Part shown: piece after piece, positions 43,277 through 52,623 of the stretch
How positions within the stretch are numbered: the stretch's first letter is position 1
Layout of the letters: each line of letters starts with the position of its first letter
DNA from: Polynucleobacter arcticus
GTDB taxonomy: Bacteria > Pseudomonadota > Gammaproteobacteria > Burkholderiales > Burkholderiaceae
NCBI RefSeq assembly: GCF_013307205.1
Contig: NZ_CP028940.1
Location: 1,347,702-1,411,701 of the forward strand
Length of the DNA: 64,000 nucleotides
Direction of reading: 5' to 3'
The notes under the pieces: generated by a model
Told to the model about the DNA's origin: nothing
Seen by the model: only the letters and a program-made list of their open reading frames with translations
The model's database searches: none
Translations under genes and position numbers: made by a program

Positions 43277-44365
43277 TTAGGTATTCTGAACCACGATGTT
43301 AGGAAATTTACTGCTCATGTCTTTTGACAAGCTAGCTACCTTAATAGCAACTCTTCGAGCAATCGTTTTATAAATAGCGCTGATGGCTCCATCAGGATCC
43401 GCTACTACCGTAGGGCGACCTGCATCTGCCTGCTCACGAATCGATAAATTCAGTGGCAAGTCACCTAAGAAATCAACGCCATATTCTTTGCACATCTTCT
43501 GGCCGCCGCCCGTACCAAATACATGCTCTTCATGTCCACAGCTTGGGCAAATATACGTGCTCATATTTTCGATAATGCCCACAATCGGTACGCCGACCTT
43601 GTCAAACATTTTGAGGCCCTTACGTGCATCCAATAGCGCAATATCTTGTGGCGTAGTCACGATCACCGCGCCCGTCACAGGCACCTTTTGCGCAAGCGTC
43701 AATTGAATATCACCAGTACCTGGCGGCATATCCACAATAAGGTAATCGAGATCACGCCAACGAGTCTGACGTAGCAACTGCTCTAATGCAGATGTCACCA
43801 TGGGGCCACGCCATACCATCGGCGCATCATCATCAATTAAGAAACCAATCGAGCTCGCTTGAATACCATGGCCCACCATCGGCTCCATCGTATTTTCTTC
43901 AATCGATTCTGGTCTACCGGTAATACCAAGCATCATGGGTTGGCTGGGGCCATAAATATCCGCATCCAACATGCCCACTTGTGCACCCTCAGCAGCCAAA
44001 GCTAATGCTAAGTTGACGGCAGTGGTCGATTTTCCCACGCCACCTTTACCGCTGGCTACAGCAATAATATTTTTAACACCGGGCAATAATTTGACACCAC
44101 GTTGCACAGTATGCGCAACGATTTGACTGCTGACATTCACGCTCACATTTTTGGCTCCAGGCAATTCACGGAGAACCCCGATGACTGATTTGCGAATGGA
44201 ATCAAATTGACTCTTAGCGGGATAACCCAGCACGATATCGAGACTGATCTCCCCACCATCTACTCGTAAATTCTTCACGCTCTTTGCTGATACAAAATCA
44301 ATTTGGGTATTTGGGTCAATTAAACCCTTTAATGCTGCTTGCACAGCTTCTACAGTAAGCGACAC
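43277..44365 (-). CDS. mrp: Mrp/ApbC/NBP35-type Fe-S cluster carrier ATPase
   Basis: 362 aa. An N-terminal DUF59-like domain (about 1-90) precedes the ParA-type ATPase with deviant Walker A SGKGGVGKSTTAVNLA (about 105-120). The cluster-binding C-x-x-C is in ICPSCGHEEHVFG. It holds and transfers 4Fe-4S clusters in the cytosol. Here it heads the formate dehydrogenase accessory operon, a sensible placement for filling the polyferredoxin or FDH beta subunit. Confidence 0.92.
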   Translation of the reverse strand: MSLTVEAVQAALKGLIDPNTQIDFVSAKSVKNLRVDGGEISLDIVLGYPAKSQFDSIRKSVIGVLRELPGAKNVSVNVSSQIVAHTVQRGVKLLPGVKNIIAVASGKGGVGKSTTAVNLALALAAEGAQVGMLDADIYGPSQPMMLGITGRPESIEENTMEPMVGHGIQASSIGFLIDDDAPMVWRGPMVTSALEQLLRQTRWRDLDYLIVDMPPGTGDIQLTLAQKVPVTGAVIVTTPQDIALLDARKGLKMFDKVGVPIVGIIENMSTYICPSCGHEEHVFGTGGGQKMCKEYGVDFLGDLPLNLSIREQADAGRPTVVADPDGAISAIYKTIARRVAIKVASLSKDMSSKFPNIVVQNT

Positions 44366-44493
44366 AACTTTCTCCTATAAGGAACATCCTTTTTGCGGGA
44401 TGATCCGTCTCTCTTATTTAGTGTTATTGCAACAAATGGAATAGTGGGTAATTTAACCGCACATGCAAAAAATTGCTAAAGCGAACTTTAGGG

Positions 44494-44688
44494 CTATTGA
44501 GAAACTGGAAAACCAGCATCTGTTATGAGCTCTGCGGCCAACTCTGGACTGAGGCTGGTTTCAAGGCTCACCACCTGCGTTGGCAGGTCTGCCTGCACTT
44601 TAGCTTGAGGGTCCTGCGCCTGAATGGCACGAGTCACTGCGTTAATACAGCCGCCACAAGTCATGCCCGAAACCTGGAGAGTAAACAT
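44494..44688 (-). CDS. copZ: Copper chaperone (HMA domain, CopZ-like)
   Basis: 64 aa with the metal site MTCGGC (residues 9-14, GMTCGGCINAV) and a ferredoxin-like beta-alpha-beta-beta-alpha-beta fold length. AAGGAG precedes the ATG. It should bind Cu(I) and hand it to the divergently transcribed P-type ATPase. Cytosolic. Confidence 0.9.
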   Translation of the reverse strand: MFTLQVSGMTCGGCINAVTRAIQAQDPQAKVQADLPTQVVSLETSLSPELAAELITDAGFPVSQ

Positions 44689-44761
44689 AAGAACTCCTTC
44701 TAAATCGTGAAAATACTATTGTTAGTGGTATTTTTTCACCTTACGGTAGATTATCTTCTAC

Positions 44762-47035
44762 ATGAGCGCTAAAGAACTGACTAATTCCGAGTTTTTTACC
44801 CTAGATATTGGCGGAATGACCTGCGCATCTTGCGTCAGTCGCATAGAGAAGGCCTTAAACAAGATTCCCGGCGTGGAAGCCGCTAGCGTCAATCTAGCTA
44901 CTGAGCAAGCAAAAATTCGCGTTAAGACCGGCTCAATCAGTCTTACTGATCTGATTAATCTCGTCAAAAAGATCGGCTATGAAGCCCAAGCTAGCGCCGT
45001 TCGCGGTAATCCTGATCACAATATCGCTAAGTCTTTTTGGGCGCCAGATGGCTTGGGCCGAGTCATTCTCAGCTTTCTGCTCTCTGCCCCACTATTTTTG
45101 CCGATGCTTTTCATGCCTTTTGGTATTCACTGGTCGTTATCTGGCTGGTGGCAACTGGCATTAGCCACTCCAGTGCAATTTGTATTGGGATGGCGTTTTT
45201 ATCAGGCTGGCTACAAGTCACTCTTGGCTGGTGCTGGCAATATGGATTTATTGGTGGCGCTGGGCACTAGTGCTGCCTATGGGCTCAGTCTCTACCTACT
45301 TCTCACCTCTAGCCATGCGCATGAGCTGTACTTTGAGGGCTCAGCCGTCATCATCTGCATGGTCTTATTGGGTAAATGGCTAGAGGCTCGCGCCAAGCAA
45401 CAAACCAGTGAAGCCATTCGCGCCCTGCAAAAACTCTGGCCTGAGCATGCAAAGGTGCTGGATGTGGGCCTTGAGCTCAATGGCAATACTGCGGTGAGTG
45501 CAGAGCACTATCGCGACTTACCTCTAGAACAAGTACTTCCCGGGGATAAAGTCTTAGTCCTGCCTGGTGAACGTATTCCAGTAGATGGCAATATTAATTT
45601 TGGGTCTAGCCATGTCGATGAATCCCTGCTTACCGGTGAAAGTGAGCCTGTTAAAAAAGTGATTGACTCTAAAGTCATCGGGGGTGCATTAAATGGGGAG
45701 GGTGTTCTGGTAGTAATGGCCGAAGCAGTTGGGGTTGAAAGTGTGCTGTCAAAAATCATCAGTCTAGTTGAGGATGCGCAAACCCAAAAGGCACCTATTC
45801 AGAAGCTGGTTGATCAAGTCAGCGCCATCTTTGTGCCTACAGTGATTGTCCTTGCGATCCTTACCGGTATCGGCAATTGGCTTTACTTTGATTCGACCGC
45901 TATTGCAATTCTGCGTGCCGTCTCTGTTCTAGTCATCGCCTGCCCTTGCGCATTAGGATTAGCCACTCCAGCGGCAATCATGGCAGGTACTGGCGTGGCT
46001 GCACGCTTTGGTATTTTGATTAAGGATCCACAGGTATTAGAGCTGGCACACAAAATCGATATTGTTGCCTTTGACAAGACAGGCACACTGACGATGGGCA
46101 AACCACGTATGTTGGCCCTACTTCCCTTTGATGAATCTTCCGTCAATATCGATCAAATACTTGCCGCCACTGCAGGCTTGCAATTGGGGAGCGAGCATCC
46201 TTTGGCCAAAGCGCTAATTGATGCAGCTAAAGAAAAAACTCTATCACCGATGATGACAACGGCCAGCAAGGCACTTCCCGGTATTGGGATTGAAGGTATT
46301 CCCAGTGCCGGTCCTTTTGCCGGCTTTACTTTGCGATTGCAAAGCGTCGCCTCCCTAAAAGACGCTTTGGCATATCCCCTTATCTTAGAAAAAGCACAAA
46401 GCTGCTTTGATCAAGGTCAAACCGTTTCCATACTCATGAATGCAATGACAGAGACTCCCATTGCGGCGATTGCTTTTGGGGATGAGCTCAAACCGAATTC
46501 TCAAGAAGTAATCAACGCGCTCAATACATTAGGCATTCGGACGGTGATGTTATCTGGCGATAATGTAGCGGCAGCAAACCGCGTAGGCAAAACAATTGGT
46601 ATCAACGAAGTCTTTGCACAAGTTCTTCCAATCAACAAAGCAGAAATTATTCAGAAACTACAAAGTGCCCCAGATGGGAAAAAACATTATGTAGCAATGG
46701 TGGGGGATGGCGTAAACGATGCACCAGCATTGGTGATAGCCGATGTGGGTATGGCAATGTCTACCGGAACCGATGTGGCAATGCAGGCTGCTGGCATTAC
46801 CCTCATGCGCGGCGATCCCACTTTAGTTGGAGATGCAATCGACATTTCCCAAAAAACCTGGAATAAGATTCGTCAAAATTTATTTTGGGCTTTTGCCTTT
46901 AATACCATCGGCATTCCGCTGGCGGCGCTAGGTTATTTATCTCCCATGCTGGCTGGCAGCGCAATGGCACTTTCTAGTTTCTGCGTATTAAGTAATGCTC
47001 TACTATTGAAACGTTGGCGCCCGCGACATCACTAG
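44762..47035 (+). CDS. copA: Copper-exporting P1B-type ATPase
   Basis: 757 aa. One N-terminal HMA domain (GGMTCASCVSRIEKAL), eight membrane helices, the translocation motif CPCALG (about 397-402), the phosphorylation site FDKTGTLTMG (about 438-447), ATP-binding GSEHPLAKAL and the hinge GDGVNDAPALVIADVGMAMS. The helix-8 residues MALSSFCVLSNALLL show the Cu-specific M-x-x-S-S. Exports Cu(I) to the periplasm. Divergent from copZ; the 73-base gap is likely copper-regulated but I could not fix the operator. Confidence 0.95.
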   Translation: MSAKELTNSEFFTLDIGGMTCASCVSRIEKALNKIPGVEAASVNLATEQAKIRVKTGSISLTDLINLVKKIGYEAQASAVRGNPDHNIAKSFWAPDGLGRVILSFLLSAPLFLPMLFMPFGIHWSLSGWWQLALATPVQFVLGWRFYQAGYKSLLAGAGNMDLLVALGTSAAYGLSLYLLLTSSHAHELYFEGSAVIICMVLLGKWLEARAKQQTSEAIRALQKLWPEHAKVLDVGLELNGNTAVSAEHYRDLPLEQVLPGDKVLVLPGERIPVDGNINFGSSHVDESLLTGESEPVKKVIDSKVIGGALNGEGVLVVMAEAVGVESVLSKIISLVEDAQTQKAPIQKLVDQVSAIFVPTVIVLAILTGIGNWLYFDSTAIAILRAVSVLVIACPCALGLATPAAIMAGTGVAARFGILIKDPQVLELAHKIDIVAFDKTGTLTMGKPRMLALLPFDESSVNIDQILAATAGLQLGSEHPLAKALIDAAKEKTLSPMMTTASKALPGIGIEGIPSAGPFAGFTLRLQSVASLKDALAYPLILEKAQSCFDQGQTVSILMNAMTETPIAAIAFGDELKPNSQEVINALNTLGIRTVMLSGDNVAAANRVGKTIGINEVFAQVLPINKAEIIQKLQSAPDGKKHYVAMVGDGVNDAPALVIADVGMAMSTGTDVAMQAAGITLMRGDPTLVGDAIDISQKTWNKIRQNLFWAFAFNTIGIPLAALGYLSPMLAGSAMALSSFCVLSNALLLKRWRPRHH

Positions 47036-47063
47036 GCATTTGTTCAGCTGATATTAGACAGAC

Positions 47064-47870
47064 TCATTTGACATACTTACGCAGTAGCTCGATATCACCA
47101 TACAGTGCGCGCGCTTCCGATTTAGTGTTGTCCGTGTCAGTCAACAGCGCAATACCGATGACATTACCTGGAGCCTCTCCATAGGCTAACTTATAGTCTG
47201 CTGCAAGATCACGCTCATGCTGACGCCACTCGCCTAAGTTATCCCACCCAGAATCCACCACAATCATTTTGACTCGAGAAGTGTGTGCATTATTTAATAC
47301 CGTATTGACAGTATTTTTACCGGACCAGATATACATCACCGTGGCGTATGGCATCTCTTGGCCACTGATCAAGCTAGCCATCTCAAAGGTCAGCTTTTCT
47401 TTTAAGGGCAGTTTTGATTTATTACCGTCAAAGGCAACCAAGATGCGAAGTGGGGCGTCATCATGTTGACTCTCTGCATTATCGGCTTGCGGTATCGCCC
47501 CCACTGCCTTCCACTCCCACTGTAGCCATAAGTTTTGAGCTGCACGTGGACGGAGTTTGACTGCTAGTCCCGAAGCTGAAGTTTTCGAATTGGCGGCAAG
47601 TACTGTACGGCCTTGATAATTCTCGAGGCGATAAATCGTATTTTTCTTATAAGGTGCTATTCGATAGAAATGCCATCCCTCCGGCATACCATTGCGGGCC
47701 TTTTGAGCAGAGAACTTCGGCAAATCTTCTTGGGCTGGCAACTGGTCAGCATTAAATGCTTGGCCTGCCTCATTCTCGATAGAATTCCCAGTCAAGCCAG
47801 CGCACCCCATTAATAGACTGCTTGTGGCAATCAAAACCAGCAGAGTTCGGTAGAGGCTTGTAGTCAACAT
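47064..47870 (-). CDS. DUF3047 lipoprotein
   Basis: 268 aa from the ATG at 47870, which gives a proper signal peptide (YRTLLVLIATSSLLMGC, lipobox LMGC); the frame extends 20 residues more but that would bury the signal. The body with QNLWLQWEWKAVGAIP, ILVAFDGNKSKL and NVIGIALLTDTDNTKSEARA matches DUF3047, predicted beta-sandwich proteins of the envelope. Function unknown. The first bases of the longer frame overlap the divergent GT39-like gene region. Confidence 0.8.
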   Translation of the reverse strand: MLTTSLYRTLLVLIATSSLLMGCAGLTGNSIENEAGQAFNADQLPAQEDLPKFSAQKARNGMPEGWHFYRIAPYKKNTIYRLENYQGRTVLAANSKTSASGLAVKLRPRAAQNLWLQWEWKAVGAIPQADNAESQHDDAPLRILVAFDGNKSKLPLKEKLTFEMASLISGQEMPYATVMYIWSGKNTVNTVLNNAHTSRVKMIVVDSGWDNLGEWRQHERDLAADYKLAYGEAPGNVIGIALLTDTDNTKSEARALYGDIELLRKYVK

Positions 47871-47918
47871 ATCCTCAATTGTCCCAAAGAATGGGCTTAG
47901 TAAGTCTAAAATCATGGC

Positions 47919-49424
47919 ATGCGCCATCAATCACCCTCAAGTTGGGCCGCCATTAGCATCTGCATTGCTGCGCTAGTGCATTTTGCTCTCGGGTTTTCGA
48001 TTGAATTCTCGGTCGATGAAGCGCATTACGCTTTATACGCAAAACACCTCGCTTGGAGTTATTTTGATCATCCGCCGCTAGTCGGCTGGATTCAGTGGCC
48101 CCTCATTTCACTGACATCCTCCGAAGGCGTCATTCGACTGATACCAGAATTGCTCTGGATAATCTCAGTCTACTTAGTCTATCAAGTTACCTTAGAGATC
48201 CATCGCCTCATACAGGGGCGCAATGCTGGCTACTTAACCACCGCACTTCCCTCTGCCAACTTATGTGGCCTCATGGCAGTGCTAGCCATTATTGCGGCAC
48301 CATTACCTCATGTTTTAGCCATCGGTCTCTTGCCGGATACTTTACTTGCCCCCCTTAGTCTTGGATTGATGTTGATGGCGCTGCGCTGGACACGCAAGGA
48401 TTCTTTTTCTCTGGCCGATTGGATAGTAACCGGCTTGCTGCTGGGCTTAGCAGGTCTTAGCAAGTACACCGCCGTGTTTACTGCCTTTGCCTTGCTCTTA
48501 GTGTTGCTAGCATCACCCAAAAAATCATGGATCACCAAATCGGGTTTCTGGATTGCTGTGGCGATCGCCTTGATTGTCATCAGTCCAGTGCTTTACTGGA
48601 ATGGGATCAATGACTGGATCTCATTCAAGTACCAAATTGCTCATGGTAGCGGTGGCACTTGGGCATGGCGCAGAGTAGCGGCTTTTATGGGGATCCAGAT
48701 TGCGTGCTTTGGGCCGTTATTAATCTGGGGAGCATTTGGGTTTTTGAAGCATTGCCTGCATGGACAGAAGCGGGTTCTCATTGCATTGCTCAGCTTCTTC
48801 GCAATTCCTTTCGCTATTTTTGCTGCGCTATCGGGTGGCGGCAGCTTGCCTCACTGGACTACTCCTGCCTGGTTTTGCTTGGCACCTTTTGCTGGGATTG
48901 GTTTAGCCAAAGCATGGTCAATGCAGCACCGCCTCAGCATTCGTATATTGGTCATTGGGCAGATCCTCATCTGCTTAATCGGATTCGGCTATGTGCTATC
49001 GGGAGGCGTTAATAACTCAGGCGGCTCAAGTATCAAGTCCAACCCAATTGCTGATCTCTATGGCTGGAAACTGGCCGGACAAAAAGCAGCTCAGTTAGCA
49101 CAGGTAAACAAAGTTAATGGGATTGCCGTGCAAAACTGGACACTGGGCAGTCGAGCAGCTTGGTATGCCCAACCCCTGCCCGTCTTTGTTCTAGACCAGC
49201 GACAGGATCAATTTGATCTCTGGTTTGGGCAATTGCCTGTTGGCGCGAATGTCTTACTCATTAACTGGTCAGGGATGGCATTTAAGCCGCCGGTAGGGGG
49301 TAATTTGGCTTTTGAGGAGTGTGCGCCCCTAGATAGCATGGAGGTCATCCGATTTGGGCAGATGCTATCCAAATTTGACTATAGTCTTTGCCGAAATTGG
49401 CAGGATGCTGGCACAACGCGTTAA
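47919..49424 (+). CDS. GT39-like (ArnT/PMT-fold) glycosyltransferase
   Basis: 501 aa with ten or more helices. The periplasmic-loop start FSVDEAHYALYAKHLAWSY contains the conserved acidic D-E pair of the ArnT/PMT family, followed by FDHPPLVGWIQWPL, the typical D-H-P-P motif. Such enzymes transfer sugars from polyprenyl phosphate to lipid A or protein on the outer side of the inner membrane. It begins a plus-strand envelope gene run. Acceptor unknown. Confidence 0.85.
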   Translation: MRHQSPSSWAAISICIAALVHFALGFSIEFSVDEAHYALYAKHLAWSYFDHPPLVGWIQWPLISLTSSEGVIRLIPELLWIISVYLVYQVTLEIHRLIQGRNAGYLTTALPSANLCGLMAVLAIIAAPLPHVLAIGLLPDTLLAPLSLGLMLMALRWTRKDSFSLADWIVTGLLLGLAGLSKYTAVFTAFALLLVLLASPKKSWITKSGFWIAVAIALIVISPVLYWNGINDWISFKYQIAHGSGGTWAWRRVAAFMGIQIACFGPLLIWGAFGFLKHCLHGQKRVLIALLSFFAIPFAIFAALSGGGSLPHWTTPAWFCLAPFAGIGLAKAWSMQHRLSIRILVIGQILICLIGFGYVLSGGVNNSGGSSIKSNPIADLYGWKLAGQKAAQLAQVNKVNGIAVQNWTLGSRAAWYAQPLPVFVLDQRQDQFDLWFGQLPVGANVLLINWSGMAFKPPVGGNLAFEECAPLDSMEVIRFGQMLSKFDYSLCRNWQDAGTTR

Positions 49425-49484
49425 TTCTTTCAATTCAGGAGCTTTTTAGGACTCTTCAACGCTCAAGGCATTATCCTTACGCCT

Positions 49485-50540
49485 ATGAGTTCACAACCCC
49501 AAGCTACTCCCAAAGCCACTACAAAGGCAACCTCCGGGTGGAAAGCAATCCTAAAACGGGCTTGGCCTACTATTCGCATTTTGCTGTCGATTGCTCTGCT
49601 CTGGAAAGCGACTAGCGGAATTGATTGGCATGCGTTGTTAGATTCTGAGATTCAGATGCAGCCATGGTGGTTTTTAGCTGCTGGCTTGACTATGCTTAGC
49701 GCCTTTATTTGTGGTGGTCTTCGCTGGGGCTTCCTCATGCGCAAAGTGGGTTTTCAGGGAAGTCTTGCCAATTTTGTAGCCCTCTACTTTGCTGGTGGTC
49801 TCATTAACCAAGGATTGCCCAGCACATTAGGCGGCGATAGCTATCGCGCTATTACAGCCACCCATCTCAATAGCAGTGGCAAGCTCACCGAAGAAAAAGC
49901 GTTGAATGAAGAGCTCCATCACTCGGTTGATCTTGGGCATGCTACCCCCAAATTACGTCTGAGCTTTTCGATGGTGTTGGTTGATCGCTTGCTTGGCTTG
50001 GCCGGTAATAATCTATTGGGCGGCATTGGTCTCATTTTAGGAGGCGCTACTTTAGCGGCCTGGGGAAAAGATTTGGGATATGCAGTTACCGGCATCATGA
50101 TCTTTGCAGGAATAGTCATTGCAGTGATTTTGGCGTGGGGCCCTGCTTGCAATCTCTTGCAAAAGTTACTTGATCGCTTCCAAATGAAACATGCTTTACC
50201 TGGTATCAAGCTAGCCTTTTCTTGGCCCATGAATGTGGGTCAAGCTGTATTTGCGATCGGCATTCACTTTCTGACGATTCTGACGCTCTTATTTTGTTTA
50301 AAGGCTTATGGTGTCGATGCCCCGATTGAGGCGCTGATGATTGGTTTACCTGCACTTAGCCTATTGTTGATGTTACCCATCAGCATCTCTGGCTGGGGCT
50401 TACGTGAAGCCACACTCTCCTCCGTGCTAGCACTATGGGGCGTTAACCCATCTATCACGGTATTAGCATCCATCAGCTACGGTGCCATTACCGTTCTATC
50501 CGTATTGCCTGGCGCTTACTTTTTATTAAAACGAAAATAA
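49485..50540 (+). CDS. LPG-synthase-fold/UPF0104 integral membrane protein
   Basis: 351 aa with about eight helices. Diagnostic UPF0104 features are FAGGLINQGLPSTLGGDSYR (about 105-124) and ISISGWGLREATLSSVL near the end. The family includes AglD and the flippase part of MprF. It presumably moves or modifies lipid-linked intermediates in the inner membrane. Its placement between the GT39-like and GT9 genes suggests a role in glycolipid export or modification. Confidence 0.8.
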   Translation: MSSQPQATPKATTKATSGWKAILKRAWPTIRILLSIALLWKATSGIDWHALLDSEIQMQPWWFLAAGLTMLSAFICGGLRWGFLMRKVGFQGSLANFVALYFAGGLINQGLPSTLGGDSYRAITATHLNSSGKLTEEKALNEELHHSVDLGHATPKLRLSFSMVLVDRLLGLAGNNLLGGIGLILGGATLAAWGKDLGYAVTGIMIFAGIVIAVILAWGPACNLLQKLLDRFQMKHALPGIKLAFSWPMNVGQAVFAIGIHFLTILTLLFCLKAYGVDAPIEALMIGLPALSLLLMLPISISGWGLREATLSSVLALWGVNPSITVLASISYGAITVLSVLPGAYFLLKRK

Positions 50541-50558
50541 TTCTTTTAAAGTCCCACT

Positions 50559-51818
50559 ATGAGTATTAGTGTCAACACCATGCGTGCCATCGATCATTGG
50601 GTCGGTGTACCACTCTGTGCAGTAGCGAGCCCGATAGTTGCTCTTATGGATGGAGTTAAGAATCTCTTTAGTCGAGGTTCGGATGCGCCACGTAAATTAC
50701 TCTTTATTGAATTATCTGAAATGGGCAGCGCTATCTTGGTTGACCCGGCCATGCGTAATGCGCAAGCCCGTGGTGCGGAGTTATTTTTCCTGATCTTTAA
50801 AAGTAATCGCGCCAGCTTAACTTTATTAAATACGGTGAAGCCGGAGAATATTTTTACGATCGACTCCTCCAGTCTGGGTGGCTTAATTAAAGACACCATC
50901 AAATTCTTAATCGTGGCACGTCAGCACCGTATTGATACCGTAATTGATTTGGAACTGTTCTCCCGCTTTACCGCCCTGTTGACCGGCTTGTGCGGTGCGC
51001 GTCGTCGCGTTGGTTATCACATTTTTCATGGTGAAGGATTGTGGCGCGGCTGTATGCTGACCCGCAAGGTTCACTACAACCCGCATATTCATATCACCAA
51101 AAATTTTCTATCTCTCATCCACGCAGCATTTGCTAAAGAGATTGAAGTGCCTTTTAGCAAGATCCATATTGCGGATTCTGAAGTACGCTTAGAGCAGGCC
51201 ATCATTGACCCTTCAGTGTTGAGCAAGGTCCGTGAGCGTATTGAGAAACTGGCTGTAGATGCTGGTATTCCTTTTAAGCAAGGTCAGCAACGCTTAATCT
51301 TGGTAAACCCCAATGCAAGTGATTTACTGCCGCAAAGACGTTGGGCGCAACAGCGTTTTTCAGAGCTCATTCAAGGGCTCAACCAACACTATCCCAATGA
51401 TCTCATTTTGATCACTGGCTCTCCTGCTGAATTTGAGTACGTAGAAAAAGTTCGTGTTGTAGCCGATGTCAAACATGCTCTGAACTTTGCTGGTCAAGTG
51501 AGCTTCGCAGAACTGCCACCTCTGTACACACTCTCCGATGTCATGGTGACCAATGACTCTGGCCCCGGCCATTTCTCTGCTGTCACACCATTGCGTACTG
51601 TGGTTCTTTTTGGACCTGAGACCCCAGCACTGTATGGCTCCATTGGAAAGTCGATTGCCATTACAGCCAATTTGGCGTGCTCCCCTTGTGTCAGCGCTGC
51701 CAATCACCGCAAAACACCGTGTCACGACAATGTCTGTATGCAAGCCATTACCGTTACTCAAGTACTAGAGAAAATGGTGCATCAACTAAATGAAGCTGAT
51801 CAAGCTCGGGTGCACTAA
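50559..51818 (+). CDS. GT9-family heptosyltransferase-like glycosyltransferase
   Basis: 419 aa. GT-B fold with the GT9 phrases LLFIELSEMGSAILVDPAM, LILVNPNASDLLPQRRW and VMVTNDSGPGHFSAVTPLRTV (nucleotide-sugar site). A C-terminal cysteine-rich patch (NLACSPCVSAANHRKTPC, then NVCMQ) is typical of a subgroup of GT9 enzymes. Most GT9 members add heptose or related sugars to LPS core. Cytosolic face of the inner membrane. Confidence 0.85.
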   Translation: MSISVNTMRAIDHWVGVPLCAVASPIVALMDGVKNLFSRGSDAPRKLLFIELSEMGSAILVDPAMRNAQARGAELFFLIFKSNRASLTLLNTVKPENIFTIDSSSLGGLIKDTIKFLIVARQHRIDTVIDLELFSRFTALLTGLCGARRRVGYHIFHGEGLWRGCMLTRKVHYNPHIHITKNFLSLIHAAFAKEIEVPFSKIHIADSEVRLEQAIIDPSVLSKVRERIEKLAVDAGIPFKQGQQRLILVNPNASDLLPQRRWAQQRFSELIQGLNQHYPNDLILITGSPAEFEYVEKVRVVADVKHALNFAGQVSFAELPPLYTLSDVMVTNDSGPGHFSAVTPLRTVVLFGPETPALYGSIGKSIAITANLACSPCVSAANHRKTPCHDNVCMQAITVTQVLEKMVHQLNEADQARVH

Positions 51819-51823
51819 GCTAG

Positions 51824-52621
51824 ATGGCTGAGCAGCAAAAATCGGCTGTAGTCGTTGCATCACTTTGGGTTTGGTGCATCCCACTCATCCCACTGAGTCT
51901 AGCAATCGCTATTTATTTTGGTGAGTTACAGACCCCAACATTTTTGTTGATCAATCGCAATACCCAGATCCTGCCTGATGTCATTTGGGCTTGGTTCACC
52001 TTTTTAGGCAATGGCTGGGGTATCTACGCAATCTGCTTCCCCTTGCTATTACTATCGCCTCGACTGCTGATTGCTGGATTATTCGCTGCGTCATTAGGTG
52101 GAATAGTGAGCCTCATTATCAAACCCCTACTTGCAATGCCAAGGCCAGCGAGCATTCTTGCTTTAGAGGATTTGTATATTGTCGGTGAGCCGCTGCTTCA
52201 CAGGGCAATGCCCTCTGGCCATACGATTACTGCTTTTGCAGTCGCTGCCGGAATCTATTTCGCCAGCGATCGAGATAAGAGGAGCTCTTTGTGGTGGATC
52301 TTCATCATCTCTAGTTTTGCAGGGCTCTCACGCAATGCCCTAGGTGCTCACTGGCTTACCGACGTCTTGGTGGGTAGTGCGATTGGAGTCTGGTCAGGCA
52401 TGCTCGGTGCCGTATTAGTTCGACTTATTCCAGAGGCTCAGCTATTACCTACCCGTATTGGCCCCCGTCTACTCGCTCTAGGAGGACTCGGCGCGATCTA
52501 TGTCATGCTGACTCGGACCTTAGACTCTGCATTGAATCAACCTTTGCAATATGCCTGTGCGGCATTAATTAGCATCACCCTCGCTTTGTTTATTAAAGCG
52601 CAAAAATCAAAGGCAATTTAA
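51824..52621 (+). CDS. PAP2-family membrane phosphatase
   Basis: 265 aa with about six helices. Active-site motifs: KPLLAMPRPAS (K-x6-R-P), PSGHTITAFAVAAG (PSGH) and SRNALGAHWLTDVLVG (SR-x5-H-x3-D). Typical role is dephosphorylation of undecaprenyl pyrophosphate or phosphatidylglycerol phosphate on the periplasmic side. It follows GT9 by five bases. Fits the envelope-polymer theme. Confidence 0.88.
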   Translation: MAEQQKSAVVVASLWVWCIPLIPLSLAIAIYFGELQTPTFLLINRNTQILPDVIWAWFTFLGNGWGIYAICFPLLLLSPRLLIAGLFAASLGGIVSLIIKPLLAMPRPASILALEDLYIVGEPLLHRAMPSGHTITAFAVAAGIYFASDRDKRSSLWWIFIISSFAGLSRNALGAHWLTDVLVGSAIGVWSGMLGAVLVRLIPEAQLLPTRIGPRLLALGGLGAIYVMLTRTLDSALNQPLQYACAALISITLALFIKAQKSKAI

Positions 52622-52623
52622 AG

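Noticed and set aside
44689..44761. Possible MerR/CueR operator between copZ and copA (ACCTTACGGTA).
   Set aside because: The dyad is incomplete and its spacing to promoter elements does not fit clearly; not listed as a site.
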